From: DASZHJ01 sp035604335
GTDB taxonomy: Bacteria > Pseudomonadota > Alphaproteobacteria > ATCC43930 > CGMCC-115725
Direction of reading: 5' to 3'
Length of the DNA: 64,000 nt
Assembly: GCA_035604335.1 (NCBI GenBank)
Contig: DATNIT010000074.1
Coordinates: forward strand, 1-64,000
The notes beneath the pieces are model-generated. The model did not search any database. It was not told where the DNA came from and saw only the letters and a list, made by a program, of their open reading frames with translations. Below are positions 17,632-26,199 of this stretch, piece by piece (positions within the stretch are counted from its first letter, which is position 1; each line of letters starts with the position of its first letter). Made by a program: the position numbers and the translations under genes.

Positions 17632-19182
17632 TTACTGAAGCGTGGTGAGCTCGTTGATGAGCGGCCCCAGGGTGAGCGAGGCATCGAGCTTGTAGCCGAA
17701 GTTGAGCTTGTCGCGATGCGCCCAGACCTGGAGCTGCTCGTAGAGCGGGACCGCGCAGACCTGCTGCACGAGCTTGTCCTGCGCCTCCTTCCAGAGCGCC
17801 TTCTGCTTGGCGGGGTCGGTCTCGGAGCGGGCGGCATCGATCTCCTGATCGGCCATGGCGCAGTGCGAGAAGTTGGTAACCGCCGACGGGGTGCCGACGA
17901 TGCTGCGCGAGTGGAAGAATTGCGTGAGGTAAACATCCGCCACCGGCAGCCGCGCGGCCGAGTACATCACGACCTGGCTCAGATCCTTGCGGATCTGCGC
18001 GTGGAAGGTCGGGTGGTCCACGACGTCGAGCTGCAGGTCGATGCCGACCTTCTTCAGCTGCGCCTGCACGATCTGCATGGTGTTGAGCATGGTCGAGAGC
18101 TGGGTCTGGATCGCCTTGATGGTGATCCCGTCGGCATGCCCGGCCGCGGCCAATAGCTCTTTCGCCTTGGCGGGGTCGTAGGGATAGAGCGGTGCGCTCT
18201 CGTCCGTGCCGAGGTAATCGTGCGGAACGATGGAGACCGCCTCCCGCGCGGTGAGCTCGCCCTTGAACTTCACCAGCTCCTTGCGGTTAAGGGCGTAGGC
18301 GATCGCCTGGCGCACGCGCAGGTCGTCGAGCGGCGGCTTGGTGATGTTGAGGCTGATATTCGAGAGCTCGCCCGGCCCGAACACGTCGACGACGGTGTGC
18401 GGCTCCTTCTGCATCCGGTCGGCCCAGGTCTGGTCCTGGCGGCCGTAGATCAGATCGATCTCGCCGGACTGATAGGCGAGGTCGCGCGTCGCGTCCGACG
18501 GAATGTACTTGTAGACGATCTTGTCGATCTTGGGCGCGCCGCGGAAATAGTTCTTGTTGGCGACCAGCACCACGGACTGATTGGGCGTGTACTCCGCATA
18601 GGCGAAGGGTCCGGTGCCGACGGCCTGGGTGCGGAAGTCGTCACCCAGTTTATCGACCGCTTTCTTGCAGACGATATTGCCGCTCTGGTAGGCGGTGAGC
18701 AGGCCCAGCACGTTGGGCGGGCGCTGCTTGAACTTGATCTGCACGGTGTAGGGGTCGGGTGCCTCGAAGGACTCGACGCCGGCGAAGTCGGAGGAATAGG
18801 CGGAGGTCTTGGTGTCGGACGCGCGCTTGAGCGAGAACACCACGTCCTCCGAGGTGAGCTCGCCATAGCCGTTGTTGCACTGGACGCCGTGGCGGAGATG
18901 GAAGGTCCAGGTGTTGAGATCGGACGAGGTGTCCCAGCTCTCCGCGAGGTCCGGCTCGATCTGGTCGGGATTCATGCTGCCGGGCTTGAAGCGGACGAGG
19001 CCGTTGAACATCCAGCCGACGATCGCCTTGTCGGGGGTGGTGGAGGCCTTGTGGGGATCGAGCGCCTGCATGTCCTGCGCCTGCATCCCGATGTTCAGCA
19101 CCGTCTCGGCGCTGGCCGGCGACAAGCCCAGCCACGCCGCGCCGGCGATGACGCCCACCATTGCGAACCGTCCGTGTTTCAT
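17632..19182 (-). CDS. ABC transporter substrate-binding protein, peptide/opine family (SBP_bac_5)
   Basis: The 516-residue periplasmic protein starts at the ATG read from 19182, with a GGGAGG-type site upstream; a GTG three codons earlier is poorly spaced. The N-terminus MKHGRFAMVGVIAGAAWLGL ending PASA-E is a Sec signal peptide. Family motifs include MQALDPHKASTTPDKAIVGW, TWTFHLRHGVQCNNGYGELTSEDVVFSL, GTGPFAYAEYTPNQSVVL and VRQAIAYALNRKELV. It supplies the importer encoded downstream. The ligand is unknown. Confidence 0.94.
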   Translation of the reverse strand: MKHGRFAMVGVIAGAAWLGLSPASAETVLNIGMQAQDMQALDPHKASTTPDKAIVGWMFNGLVRFKPGSMNPDQIEPDLAESWDTSSDLNTWTFHLRHGVQCNNGYGELTSEDVVFSLKRASDTKTSAYSSDFAGVESFEAPDPYTVQIKFKQRPPNVLGLLTAYQSGNIVCKKAVDKLGDDFRTQAVGTGPFAYAEYTPNQSVVLVANKNYFRGAPKIDKIVYKYIPSDATRDLAYQSGEIDLIYGRQDQTWADRMQKEPHTVVDVFGPGELSNISLNITKPPLDDLRVRQAIAYALNRKELVKFKGELTAREAVSIVPHDYLGTDESAPLYPYDPAKAKELLAAAGHADGITIKAIQTQLSTMLNTMQIVQAQLKKVGIDLQLDVVDHPTFHAQIRKDLSQVVMYSAARLPVADVYLTQFFHSRSIVGTPSAVTNFSHCAMADQEIDAARSETDPAKQKALWKEAQDKLVQQVCAVPLYEQLQVWAHRDKLNFGYKLDASLTLGPLINELTTLQ

Positions 19183-19288
19183 CTCGTCCACTCCTCCCCT
19201 CCCGTTCCGCCGAGGATGCCGGCGGTGTTCGTGGATGATACCGATCGCCGATTGCCCTTGAAAGCCTGGCCGCAGGGGTCGCCCGCCG

Positions 19289-19990
19289 TCACACCATGTC
19301 CTCGTGGCGCATGTTAACCAGCAGCTCCGCCACCGCGGCGTTGTTGGGCAAGCTCAAGACGGTGGCCACGAGCTCCGCGATCTCCTCCGGCGGGATCATC
19401 TCCGCGCGGTCGACCTCCTGGACGTCGGCGGTCATGTCGGTGGCGACGAAGCTCGGGCAGACCGCGGTCGCGCGGATCCCGTGCTCCCAGCCGAGCCGGC
19501 GCACGGAATGCGTGAGCGCCATCAGCGCGAACTTGGTCATGGCATAGCCGGCGTTGGCGTTCTTCACGCGCTTCCCCGAGAGCGAGGCGACGTTGACCAC
19601 GCGGCCGACGCCGGATTTCTTGAGGTGCGGCAGCGCCGCGCGAATGACCCGAAGCGGCGCCTTCACGTTCACCAGCCACATCTCGTCGAGCGTGTCCTCG
19701 CTCTCGTCCTCGAGGGTCGAGAGCCGCGAGATGCCCGCGTTATTGACGAGGGCGTCGATGCGTCCGAAGCGCTCCAAGGTGGCATCGACCCAGGCCTTGG
19801 CGGACTCGCGGTCGCGAGCCTCGTAGCGCGCGACCAGGCAGCGCGCGGAAGCCGGCACCGCCGGCGTCTTGCCGTTGCGCACGCCGAGGCTCAGCCGGAA
19901 CCCGCCCGCCGCCAGCCGGCGCGCGGTCGCGGCCCCGATGCCGCGGTTCGCTCCCGAAATCATCACCACGCGCTCGCCCGCCGCCAACAT
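19289..19990 (-). CDS. Short-chain dehydrogenase/reductase (SDR)
   Basis: The 233-residue protein is a classical SDR. It has the cofactor loop SGANRGIG at residues 12-19, NNAG, the Ser of NVASLSGK and the catalytic YAMTK, then CPSFVATDMT. The ATG read from 19990 is preceded by AGGAGG at 7 bases. It lies 106 bp ahead of the binding-protein gene in the same direction and may be the first gene of that operon. It would be an NAD(P)-dependent alcohol or ketone oxidoreductase; the substrate is not predictable. Confidence 0.9.
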   Translation of the reverse strand: MLAAGERVVMISGANRGIGAATARRLAAGGFRLSLGVRNGKTPAVPASARCLVARYEARDRESAKAWVDATLERFGRIDALVNNAGISRLSTLEDESEDTLDEMWLVNVKAPLRVIRAALPHLKKSGVGRVVNVASLSGKRVKNANAGYAMTKFALMALTHSVRRLGWEHGIRATAVCPSFVATDMTADVQEVDRAEMIPPEEIAELVATVLSLPNNAAVAELLVNMRHEDMV

Positions 19991-20175
19991 CGGCACGCCT
20001 CCTCTTGTCTGTCCGGGCCCGATCAAATCTTAGCGAGATTCCAAATTCGCCGCATCAAACCCGGCCCGAGCTCGGGAAAAAGCCGCAGGGCCCCTGTAGT
20101 GACACGCATCACAGTTGGCGATCCCGCGCTAGACTAGGCTCGCGCGGGCGTGCCCGAGGTTTCCGTAGGTCTGAC

Positions 20176-20382
20176 GTGACCCTGCAGCGCAAGACGGTTC
20201 ATGTAAACGACGTGCCCATCGGCCAGGCCTCGACTTGGGGCGAGGTTTTTGCGCTGCTGAGAGCCAGGGGGATCTGGTTTCTTGGCAAGCCCGGGGCCGC
20301 CGAGGGGCCGACCGGGTTCTTTCTGCACGGCACGTCGACCGATATTCAGTGGCGGATGCGGTCCGGCAACGACGTCGCGTGA
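20176..20382 (+). CDS. Small hypothetical protein (68 aa)
   Basis: A GTG at 20176 opens a frame encoding a compact peptide with protein-like composition: TLQRKTVHVNDVPIG, GEVFALLRARGIWFLGKPG, then GPTGFFLHGTSTDIQWRM. GTAGG lies 6 bases upstream of the GTG. The opposite strand and the other frames give low-complexity Arg/Ser/Ala translations. I do not recognise the family. It converges with the DadA-like gene, 7 bp away. Confidence 0.5.
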   Translation: MTLQRKTVHVNDVPIGQASTWGEVFALLRARGIWFLGKPGAAEGPTGFFLHGTSTDIQWRMRSGNDVA

Positions 20383-20389
20383 GAGCCGC

Positions 20390-21634
20390 TCAGAACCGAT
20401 CCGGGCGATAAGGCGCGAGGTCGATCCCCGGCGGCCTCCCCGCCACGACGGAGGCCACCAGCCGGCCGGTGATCGGCCCGAGCGTGAGACCGAGATGGCC
20501 ATGGCCGAAGGCGTAGACGACCGACGGACAGCGCGGCGACGGGCCGATGACGGGCACGGAATCCGGCGTCGACGGGCGATACCCCATCCATTCCCGGTTC
20601 ACGCGGTCGCTCAAGCCCGGCAGCGCCGCTCGCGCGTGCGGCAGGATCTTGTAGATGCGCGAGAAATCCGGCGGCGCGTCGACGCCGGCGAGCTCGATCC
20701 CGCTGTTGATGCGGATGCCGTCCTGCATCGGCGCCATCGCGAAGACGCGCTCGGGGAAGACGACGGGCCGCCGGAGCTCGCCGGCATCGCCGGGATCGAG
20801 GTTCAGGTGATAGCCGCGCTCGGTATCGAGGGAGACGCGATCGCCGAGCCGCGCCGCGAGCCGTCCGGACCAGGCGCCGGCCGCCACCACCACGGCATCG
20901 AAGTCGCGGATGCCGCGCTCGGAGCGCACGCGCACGCCGCCGCCCTCGCGCGGCTCCAGGTCGCGCACGTTCTCATGCAGGAACTGCCCGCCGGCCTGGG
21001 CGAAATATTGGCCATAGCCGTCGACGAGGCGCCACGGGTAGCTCGCGAAGCCGCTGTCGGGCTGGAACAGACCCTTGATGAAGCGCGGCGCCAGATGCGG
21101 CTCCAGCTGGCGGAGCTCGTCCTGGTTGAGCACGTCGAACTTGATGCCGTGCCGGCTCATCAGCCGCCGCTCGAGCGCGCTCCCGGCAAAGCCTTTCTCG
21201 GTCTCGTAGGCCTTGAGCCAGCCGACGGGGCGCAGCACGTCGTGCACGCCCGCGAGCGCCGCGAGCTCGCGATGGGCGTCGTTCGCCTGCGCCAGGATCG
21301 GGGCGAGCGCCGAGGCACTCTTGTCCACCTGGGACGGGCGTCCCGCCCACAGAAAGCGCACGAGCCAGGGCGCGAGCCACGGCAAGTAGCGCCAGCGCAG
21401 CCGGATCGGGCTCGCGGGATCGAGCAGCATCGCCGGGATCTCCTTCCAGAGATCCGGCGTGCTGGTGGGGGTCACCGCGCCCGTGACGATGCCGCCGGCG
21501 TTGCCGTAGGAGGTCAGCGTGCCCGGCGAGCGCGCATCGATCACGCTGACCTTGTTGCCGTCCCGCTGGAGATAAAGCGCCGCGCTCATGCCGACGACGC
21601 CGGCGCCCACGACCGCGATGTCTCGTCCCCCCAT
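20390..21634 (-). CDS. FAD-dependent D-amino-acid dehydrogenase/oxidase-like protein (DadA family)
   Basis: The 414-residue flavoprotein opens with the Rossmann motif DIAVVGAGVVGMSAALYL and YGNAGGIVTGAVTP, as in DadA. VVVAAGAWSGRLAARLG lies in the middle and MGYRPSTPDSVPVIGPSPR and FGHGHLGLTLGPITGRL near the end, where the FAD-binding Gly-rich C-terminal motif is expected. The family oxidises D-amino acids or other amines at the membrane. It is followed 16 bp from msrB in the same direction. Confidence 0.87.
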   Translation of the reverse strand: MGGRDIAVVGAGVVGMSAALYLQRDGNKVSVIDARSPGTLTSYGNAGGIVTGAVTPTSTPDLWKEIPAMLLDPASPIRLRWRYLPWLAPWLVRFLWAGRPSQVDKSASALAPILAQANDAHRELAALAGVHDVLRPVGWLKAYETEKGFAGSALERRLMSRHGIKFDVLNQDELRQLEPHLAPRFIKGLFQPDSGFASYPWRLVDGYGQYFAQAGGQFLHENVRDLEPREGGGVRVRSERGIRDFDAVVVAAGAWSGRLAARLGDRVSLDTERGYHLNLDPGDAGELRRPVVFPERVFAMAPMQDGIRINSGIELAGVDAPPDFSRIYKILPHARAALPGLSDRVNREWMGYRPSTPDSVPVIGPSPRCPSVVYAFGHGHLGLTLGPITGRLVASVVAGRPPGIDLAPYRPDRF

Positions 21635-21650
21635 GACGGATCGATCGCGC

Positions 21651-22031
<381 letters not shown>

Positions 22032-22144
22032 GAGTCGGTGGGCTCCTCAGGGCTATGCTTTGCCCCGATGGTGCCACCGCTCCGCGTGTTTGTCACCGCG
22101 AGCCTCGGCGCGCGGCCGCCGCCGTCGAATGCGAAGCCGGCCGA

Positions 22145-23032
22145 TCAATAGACCTTCGGGACGAATCTCTGCAGGGACTTGCGGGGGCGCTTGTAGCGGG
22201 TCTTGGGTTGGCGGTTCGGCAACGGGAATTCGATCGGCGTCATGTCCTTGTAGGGGATCTGCTGCAACAGATGCCGGATGCAGTTGAGCCGCGCCTTCTT
22301 CTTGTTGTCGGCATCGACGACGTGCCAAGGGCTCTTCTTGGTGTCGGTATGCCCGAACATCCGGTCTTTCGCCTTGGAAAACTCGACCCAATACTTGCGC
22401 GCCTCGAGATCCATCGGGCTGAGCTTCCAGCGCTTGAAGGGGTTGCGCATGCGCTCGTGGAAGCGGAGCTCCTGCTGTTCGTCGCTGACCGAAAACCAAT
22501 ACTTGATGAGATGGATGCCGGAGTGGATCAGCATTTCCTCGAAGAGCGGGCAGGCGCGCAGGAATTCCTGGTACTCGTCCTTGGTGCAGAAGCCCATGAC
22601 GCGCTCGACGCCGGCGCGGTTGTACCAGCTGCGATCGAACAGCACGATCTCGCCGCGCGACGGCAGGTGCGCGACATAGCGCTGAAAATACCATTCGCCG
22701 CGCTCGCGCTCGGTGGGCTTGGACAGCGCCACGATCCGGCAGACGCGAGGGTTGAGGGGCGCGGCGATCCGCTTGATGACGCCGCCCTTGCCGGCGGCAT
22801 CGCGGCCCTCGAACACCACCAAGACCTTGAGGCCGTGCATGCGCACCCATTCCTGGAGCTTGATCAGCTCGAACTGAAGATGGGCGAGCTCCTCGGTGTA
22901 CGTATAGTGCTTTGGCGGCACGCGCATCTTCGGCTTGCCGGTGATCCGCCAATTCAGCTCGATGGTGGCCTGCTCCTTCGCATCCCGGAGCACTTGGCCG
23001 CCCACGCGCAACAGCGCTCTGCGCTTTGCCAT
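22145..23032 (-). CDS. ppk2: Polyphosphate kinase 2 family protein
   Basis: The 295-residue enzyme starts at the ATG read from 23032, with GGGAG at 6 bases. It carries Walker A EGRDAAGKGG around residues 75-84, the lid region PTERERGEWYFQRYVAHLP, Walker-B-like VLFDRSWYNRAGVERVMGF, and FHERMRNPFKRWKLSPMD. The length and single PPK2 domain suit a class I enzyme, which moves phosphate between polyphosphate and nucleoside diphosphates, but the nucleotide preference cannot be read here. A longer N-terminal extension exists in frame without a ribosome binding site. Confidence 0.94.
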   Translation of the reverse strand: MAKRRALLRVGGQVLRDAKEQATIELNWRITGKPKMRVPPKHYTYTEELAHLQFELIKLQEWVRMHGLKVLVVFEGRDAAGKGGVIKRIAAPLNPRVCRIVALSKPTERERGEWYFQRYVAHLPSRGEIVLFDRSWYNRAGVERVMGFCTKDEYQEFLRACPLFEEMLIHSGIHLIKYWFSVSDEQQELRFHERMRNPFKRWKLSPMDLEARKYWVEFSKAKDRMFGHTDTKKSPWHVVDADNKKKARLNCIRHLLQQIPYKDMTPIEFPLPNRQPKTRYKRPRKSLQRFVPKVY

Positions 23033-23222
23033 GTCGATCTCCCGCGATACCGCGGACCCGCGCTCCGCGCCGATCCATTGGCGTAGACGCGAGGCCGCGA
23101 ATTTAGGGCCCATTCTCGCTCTGCAAGCTCTGCTATTTGGTTAACTCGAGGCGGACGAGCCACCGGCTTGATTCCATGCCATGATCCCCGCCGATATCGG
23201 GATTCCACTCGAGGAGTCGTTC

Positions 23223-23900
23223 ATGGGCGAGGACGCGGAGCTATTCGAGACCGTTCGGACGCGACTGTTCACCGCGGTGATCGGCGACGTCATGGACACG
23301 CAAGGCCTCACCCGCCAGTTCCTGCCGCCCTCGATCCGAGGGATTTCGCCGGACATGACGGTGGTGGGCCGCGCCATGCCCGTGCTCGAGGCGGATTGCG
23401 TCGGCGACGCGGTCGCGCACACCGGCCGGACCGACGGGTTCGGGCTGATGTTCCGCGCGCTCGACGATCTCGCGCCCGGCGAGGTCTATGTCTGCACGGG
23501 CGCCTCGCCGCGCTACGCGCTTTGGGGCGGACTCATGAGCACGCGGGCGCGCCGGCTCGGCGCGCGAGGCGCCGTCCTCGGCGGCTTTCACCGGGACACC
23601 CGCGAGATCGTGCAGCTGGGATTTCCGGTGTTCTCGCAGGGTCCCTACGCGCAGGACCAGCGGCTGCGCGGGCGCGTGATCGATTTCCGCTGCACGATCG
23701 AGTTCGAGAACGGCGCGCAGGTGCGGCCCGGAGACCTCGTCGTCGGAGACGTCGACGGCGTGCTGACCGTGCCGCGCGACCACGTGGCCGATATCCTGCG
23801 GCTGGCGCTCGCCAAGGTCGAGGGCGAGGGCAAGGTGCGGCGCATGATCGACGCCGGCGAGCCGACCGCTGATATCTTCGAGAAGACCGGGATCATGTAG
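23223..23900 (+). CDS. RraA-like / HMG-aldolase family protein
   Basis: The 225-residue protein begins MGEDAELFETVRTRLFTAVIGDVMD. The ATG at 23223 has GAGGAG at 6 bases, while an ATG 14 codons earlier has no such site. The family core is GLMSTRARRLGARGAVLGGFHRDTREI, where the Arg-Asp pair is the usual metal and substrate site of 4-hydroxy-4-methyl-2-oxoglutarate-type aldolases. GDLVVGDVDGVLTVPRD follows. It could cleave hydroxy-oxo acids such as those made by LigJ, but many family members have other or unknown roles. Confidence 0.85.
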   Translation: MGEDAELFETVRTRLFTAVIGDVMDTQGLTRQFLPPSIRGISPDMTVVGRAMPVLEADCVGDAVAHTGRTDGFGLMFRALDDLAPGEVYVCTGASPRYALWGGLMSTRARRLGARGAVLGGFHRDTREIVQLGFPVFSQGPYAQDQRLRGRVIDFRCTIEFENGAQVRPGDLVVGDVDGVLTVPRDHVADILRLALAKVEGEGKVRRMIDAGEPTADIFEKTGIM

Positions 23901-23931
23901 CGCGCCGCGGACTGCGTGGCGCAACGCCGCC

Positions 23932-24591
23932 CTACTTCACGACCTCGCCGGTGTCCGTGAAGACCAGCTTTCCGTTGCGGCGGGCGACGGCTCGATTGTA
24001 GTCGCGGTCGCCGGGCTTCAAGACGCGCAGCAGGGTGACGGTGCGCTCCTGGGAGTCCGTGAAGGCGGAGAGCGTGCAGAGCTCGGGCGAGTACCAGAGG
24101 AGCTGCGTCGTGGTCGAGCCGCCCTCTACATGGTCCGTGCGGCGGATCCTCCAACTCTTGTAGCCGCGACTCCCGACAGCGATGGATTCGGTCCCCTCCA
24201 CCACGAAGGAGACCAGCGCCTTGCCGCGGGTGTATCGGTTGATGCGCGTGATGTCGAAGTGCTTCTGCGGCTTCAGGGGCCAGAATTGCTCCAATCCCTC
24301 GGGATTCGATTCGAAGGCCCAGCGGTCGCCGCCGTCGTCGAACAGGAATTGACCCGCGCGCACGACACTGCGTTCCGTTCCGAGGATCGAATAGGAGTAA
24401 GCCAACGGCGGTGCGTCCGCCGGCTTCGGCAGGATGAGATAACCGCGGTTGCTGTACAGCAGCTTGGTCTGCGGCGCGGGCTCGCAATAGGCACCCGCGG
24501 AGGGATCGCCGCCCTGGGCGCGAGCAAGCGGGGCGAACGTGCCCATGACCGCGGCAAGCAGCAATACGGCCCCGAAACCGCAGCGCGTCAT
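23932..24591 (-). CDS. Secreted hypothetical protein
   Basis: The 219-residue protein has a clear Sec signal (MTRCGFGAVLLLAAVMGTF to LARA-QGG) and GGAGGG before its ATG. The mature part is mainly beta-like: KLLYSNRGYLILPKP, DRWAFESNPEGLEQFWPL, ESIAVGSRGYKSWRIRRTDHV, LLWYSPELCTLSAF. Two cysteines remain, in YCEPAP and ELCTLS, and could form a disulfide. I do not recognise a named family. It converges with the RraA-like gene and diverges from the next gene. Confidence 0.75.
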   Translation of the reverse strand: MTRCGFGAVLLLAAVMGTFAPLARAQGGDPSAGAYCEPAPQTKLLYSNRGYLILPKPADAPPLAYSYSILGTERSVVRAGQFLFDDGGDRWAFESNPEGLEQFWPLKPQKHFDITRINRYTRGKALVSFVVEGTESIAVGSRGYKSWRIRRTDHVEGGSTTTQLLWYSPELCTLSAFTDSQERTVTLLRVLKPGDRDYNRAVARRNGKLVFTDTGEVVK

Positions 24592-24696
24592 CGTCCCTCC
24601 GATAGATCCCCTAGCATTGAAGCGCCGGACTCCCGGCCGAGGTCAATAGCTCTTACGTGGTGCGGGAGCGCTCGGCCGATTATTCTCGGAGGCGCT

Positions 24697-25287
24697 ATGG
24701 CACCGACCGAAGACGCACGCGATCAGCCCCTCGTCGGCATGCGCCTCGACCAGGCCGGCCGCACCGCCTTCTTCCTGTGGTTCAACCTGGAGCCCGTGGC
24801 GCGGCGCGATGCCCGCACCACGGCGTTCAAGCCGAGCGGCCCGAGCTTTCGCGAGCTGGTGACCGTCACCGTCCGCACGGACGACGCCGACCGCATCGCC
24901 GCGATCGAGCTCTCGATCGCGCGCTCGTTCATCGAGGATCCCCGGCAGGGCATGTTCGCGGCGGACATCGCCAAGAGCTTTCTCGGCGCGGCGCTGGCGG
25001 CGCCGGACCGCGCGCACATGCAGCACCTCATCGACACCATCGCCTATGGCGGCACATACGCGAAACCGATCTTGGCCGCCGAGCCGCGCGGCGGACCGGC
25101 ACCTCAAATCGAGCGAGACAGCGCGCCTTATCTGGTATGGCTCGGCCGCAATCCCTACTGGAGGCGGCCGTTCGACACGGTTCTATTGGAGTTGGAGAAC
25201 GCCGAGACCGAGCGCGGCGGAGCGCTCAGGCTCGCGGTCAGCGCGTACGGCGCTCCCGAGGATCAGCCGTCGCCGCCATCCTCGTAG
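24697..25287 (+). CDS. Hypothetical protein (196 aa)
   Basis: The ATG at 24697 follows TCGGAGG at 4-5 bases. The protein has FFLWFNLEPVARRDARTTAF, FIEDPRQGMFAADIAKSFL and DTIAYGGTYAKPILAAEPRG, and looks globular and cytoplasmic, without signal or membrane segments. No family is recognised. Its last 25 bp overlap the end of the converging greB gene, which is unusual but within reach of genuine convergent genes. Confidence 0.7.
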   Translation: MAPTEDARDQPLVGMRLDQAGRTAFFLWFNLEPVARRDARTTAFKPSGPSFRELVTVTVRTDDADRIAAIELSIARSFIEDPRQGMFAADIAKSFLGAALAAPDRAHMQHLIDTIAYGGTYAKPILAAEPRGGPAPQIERDSAPYLVWLGRNPYWRRPFDTVLLELENAETERGGALRLAVSAYGAPEDQPSPPSS

Positions 25288-25823
25288 CGGATCGCGATGA
25301 CCTCGATGGTGTCGCGTCCCGCAGGCGTGCGCAGCTCCACGACGTCGCCCTCGCGCGCTTTCAGCAAGGCTCTGGCGATGGGCGAAATCCAGCTCACGCG
25401 GTTATCCGCGAGATCGGCTTCATCGACGCCGACAATGGTGATGGTGTGCTCCGTCCCTCGCGCGTTCGCATAGGTCACGGTCGCGCCGAAGAAGATCTGA
25501 TCCCGATTCTTCTGCCGCTCGGGAATCACCACCTCGGCGCCTTCCATGCGCTTGGTCAGAAACCGGATCCGGCGATCGATCTCCCGCAGCCTGCGTTTCC
25601 CATAGATGTAATCGCCGTTCTCCGAGCGGTCGCCGTTGCCCGCGGCCCAGGAGACGGTCTCGACGACCTTGGGCCGTTCCACTCGGACCAGCTGCCGGAG
25701 CTCGTCCTGCAAGCGCCGAAAGCCCCGAGGCGTGACGTAGTTCTTGACGCCCGCCGGCAACAGATCCGGCTCGCCGGGCAATTCATCGTCGCTCTCGGTT
25801 TCCTTGGTGAACGCCTTGCTCAT
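25263..25823 (-). CDS. greB: Transcription elongation factor GreB
   Basis: The 186-residue protein has the GreA/GreB coiled-coil with the acidic tip region GNGDRSENGDYIYGKRRLREIDRRIRFLTKRME and the C-terminal FKBP-like domain (FGATVTYANARG, YRVSWISP-like VSWISPIARALLKAREGDVVEL). It rescues backtracked RNA polymerase by stimulating transcript cleavage. The N-terminal extension before YVTPRGFRRLQDEL is typical of GreB. It converges with the 196-residue hypothetical gene. Confidence 0.92.
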   Translation of the reverse strand: MSKAFTKETESDDELPGEPDLLPAGVKNYVTPRGFRRLQDELRQLVRVERPKVVETVSWAAGNGDRSENGDYIYGKRRLREIDRRIRFLTKRMEGAEVVIPERQKNRDQIFFGATVTYANARGTEHTITIVGVDEADLADNRVSWISPIARALLKAREGDVVELRTPAGRDTIEVIAIRYEDGGDG

Positions 25824-25875
25824 CGCCGATTTTCCACGACCGCTGTCCAGGTTTGCCGAGCCTACTCCGGGAGGG

Positions 25876-25889
25876 TTGACTTACGTCAA
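25876..25889 (+). promoter_or_regulatory. FNR/FixK-type binding site with downstream -10 element
   Basis: TTGACTTACGTCAA is a perfect TTGAC-N4-GTCAA palindrome close to the FNR/FixK consensus TTGAT-N4-ATCAA. If its centre (25882.5) lies at -41.5, the predicted start is about 25924 and the -10 hexamer would be GATACT at 25912-25917, which matches TATAAT at 4 of 6 positions. That is the class II activator layout for the rightward gene at 26200. The leftward direction, toward greB, has no such -10. Confidence 0.5.
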
Positions 25890-25905
25890 TGCGGGGTAGG
25901 ACTGG

Positions 25906-25937
25906 TTAACCGATACTAACCTTAATGAATCGTTAAC
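25906..25937 (+). promoter_or_regulatory. CtrA-type boxes
   Basis: TTAATGAATCGTTAAC at 25922-25937 is an exact TTAA-N7-TTAAC CtrA consensus. Directly before it, TTAACCGATACTAACC (25906-25921) is a near match in the same phase. The boxes overlap the predicted transcription start of the FNR-like promoter. CtrA is the alphaproteobacterial cell-cycle and motility regulator, so the pair may activate or repress the downstream gene. Confidence 0.5.
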
Positions 25938-26199
25938 GAAGAGTGCGCTAGCCATAGGGCGGGGCACAAGTGATGCGAGCGCGGCGTACCCGATTCTCGC
26001 GCGAAAGGAAACAGCAGCTTAGGCATCGGGAGCAGGCAACCACTCGGTCGATCATGGTTTGTGCGTTCTCGCACTGACTCACTCACCAATCCAGGGAAAA
26101 TTGATCTTGTCGAACGATGCACACTTCGCTCATGCTGGACCGTCGCATTTGCTCGATCGCGGACGGGGTAACGGGGTCCGCGCCGGACAGGGGGTAGCG

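Noticed and set aside
26059..26199. Longer start for the GNAT-like protein at 26059
   Set aside because: The additional 47 residues look non-protein-like and lack a ribosome binding site; the ATG at 26200 follows GGGGG.
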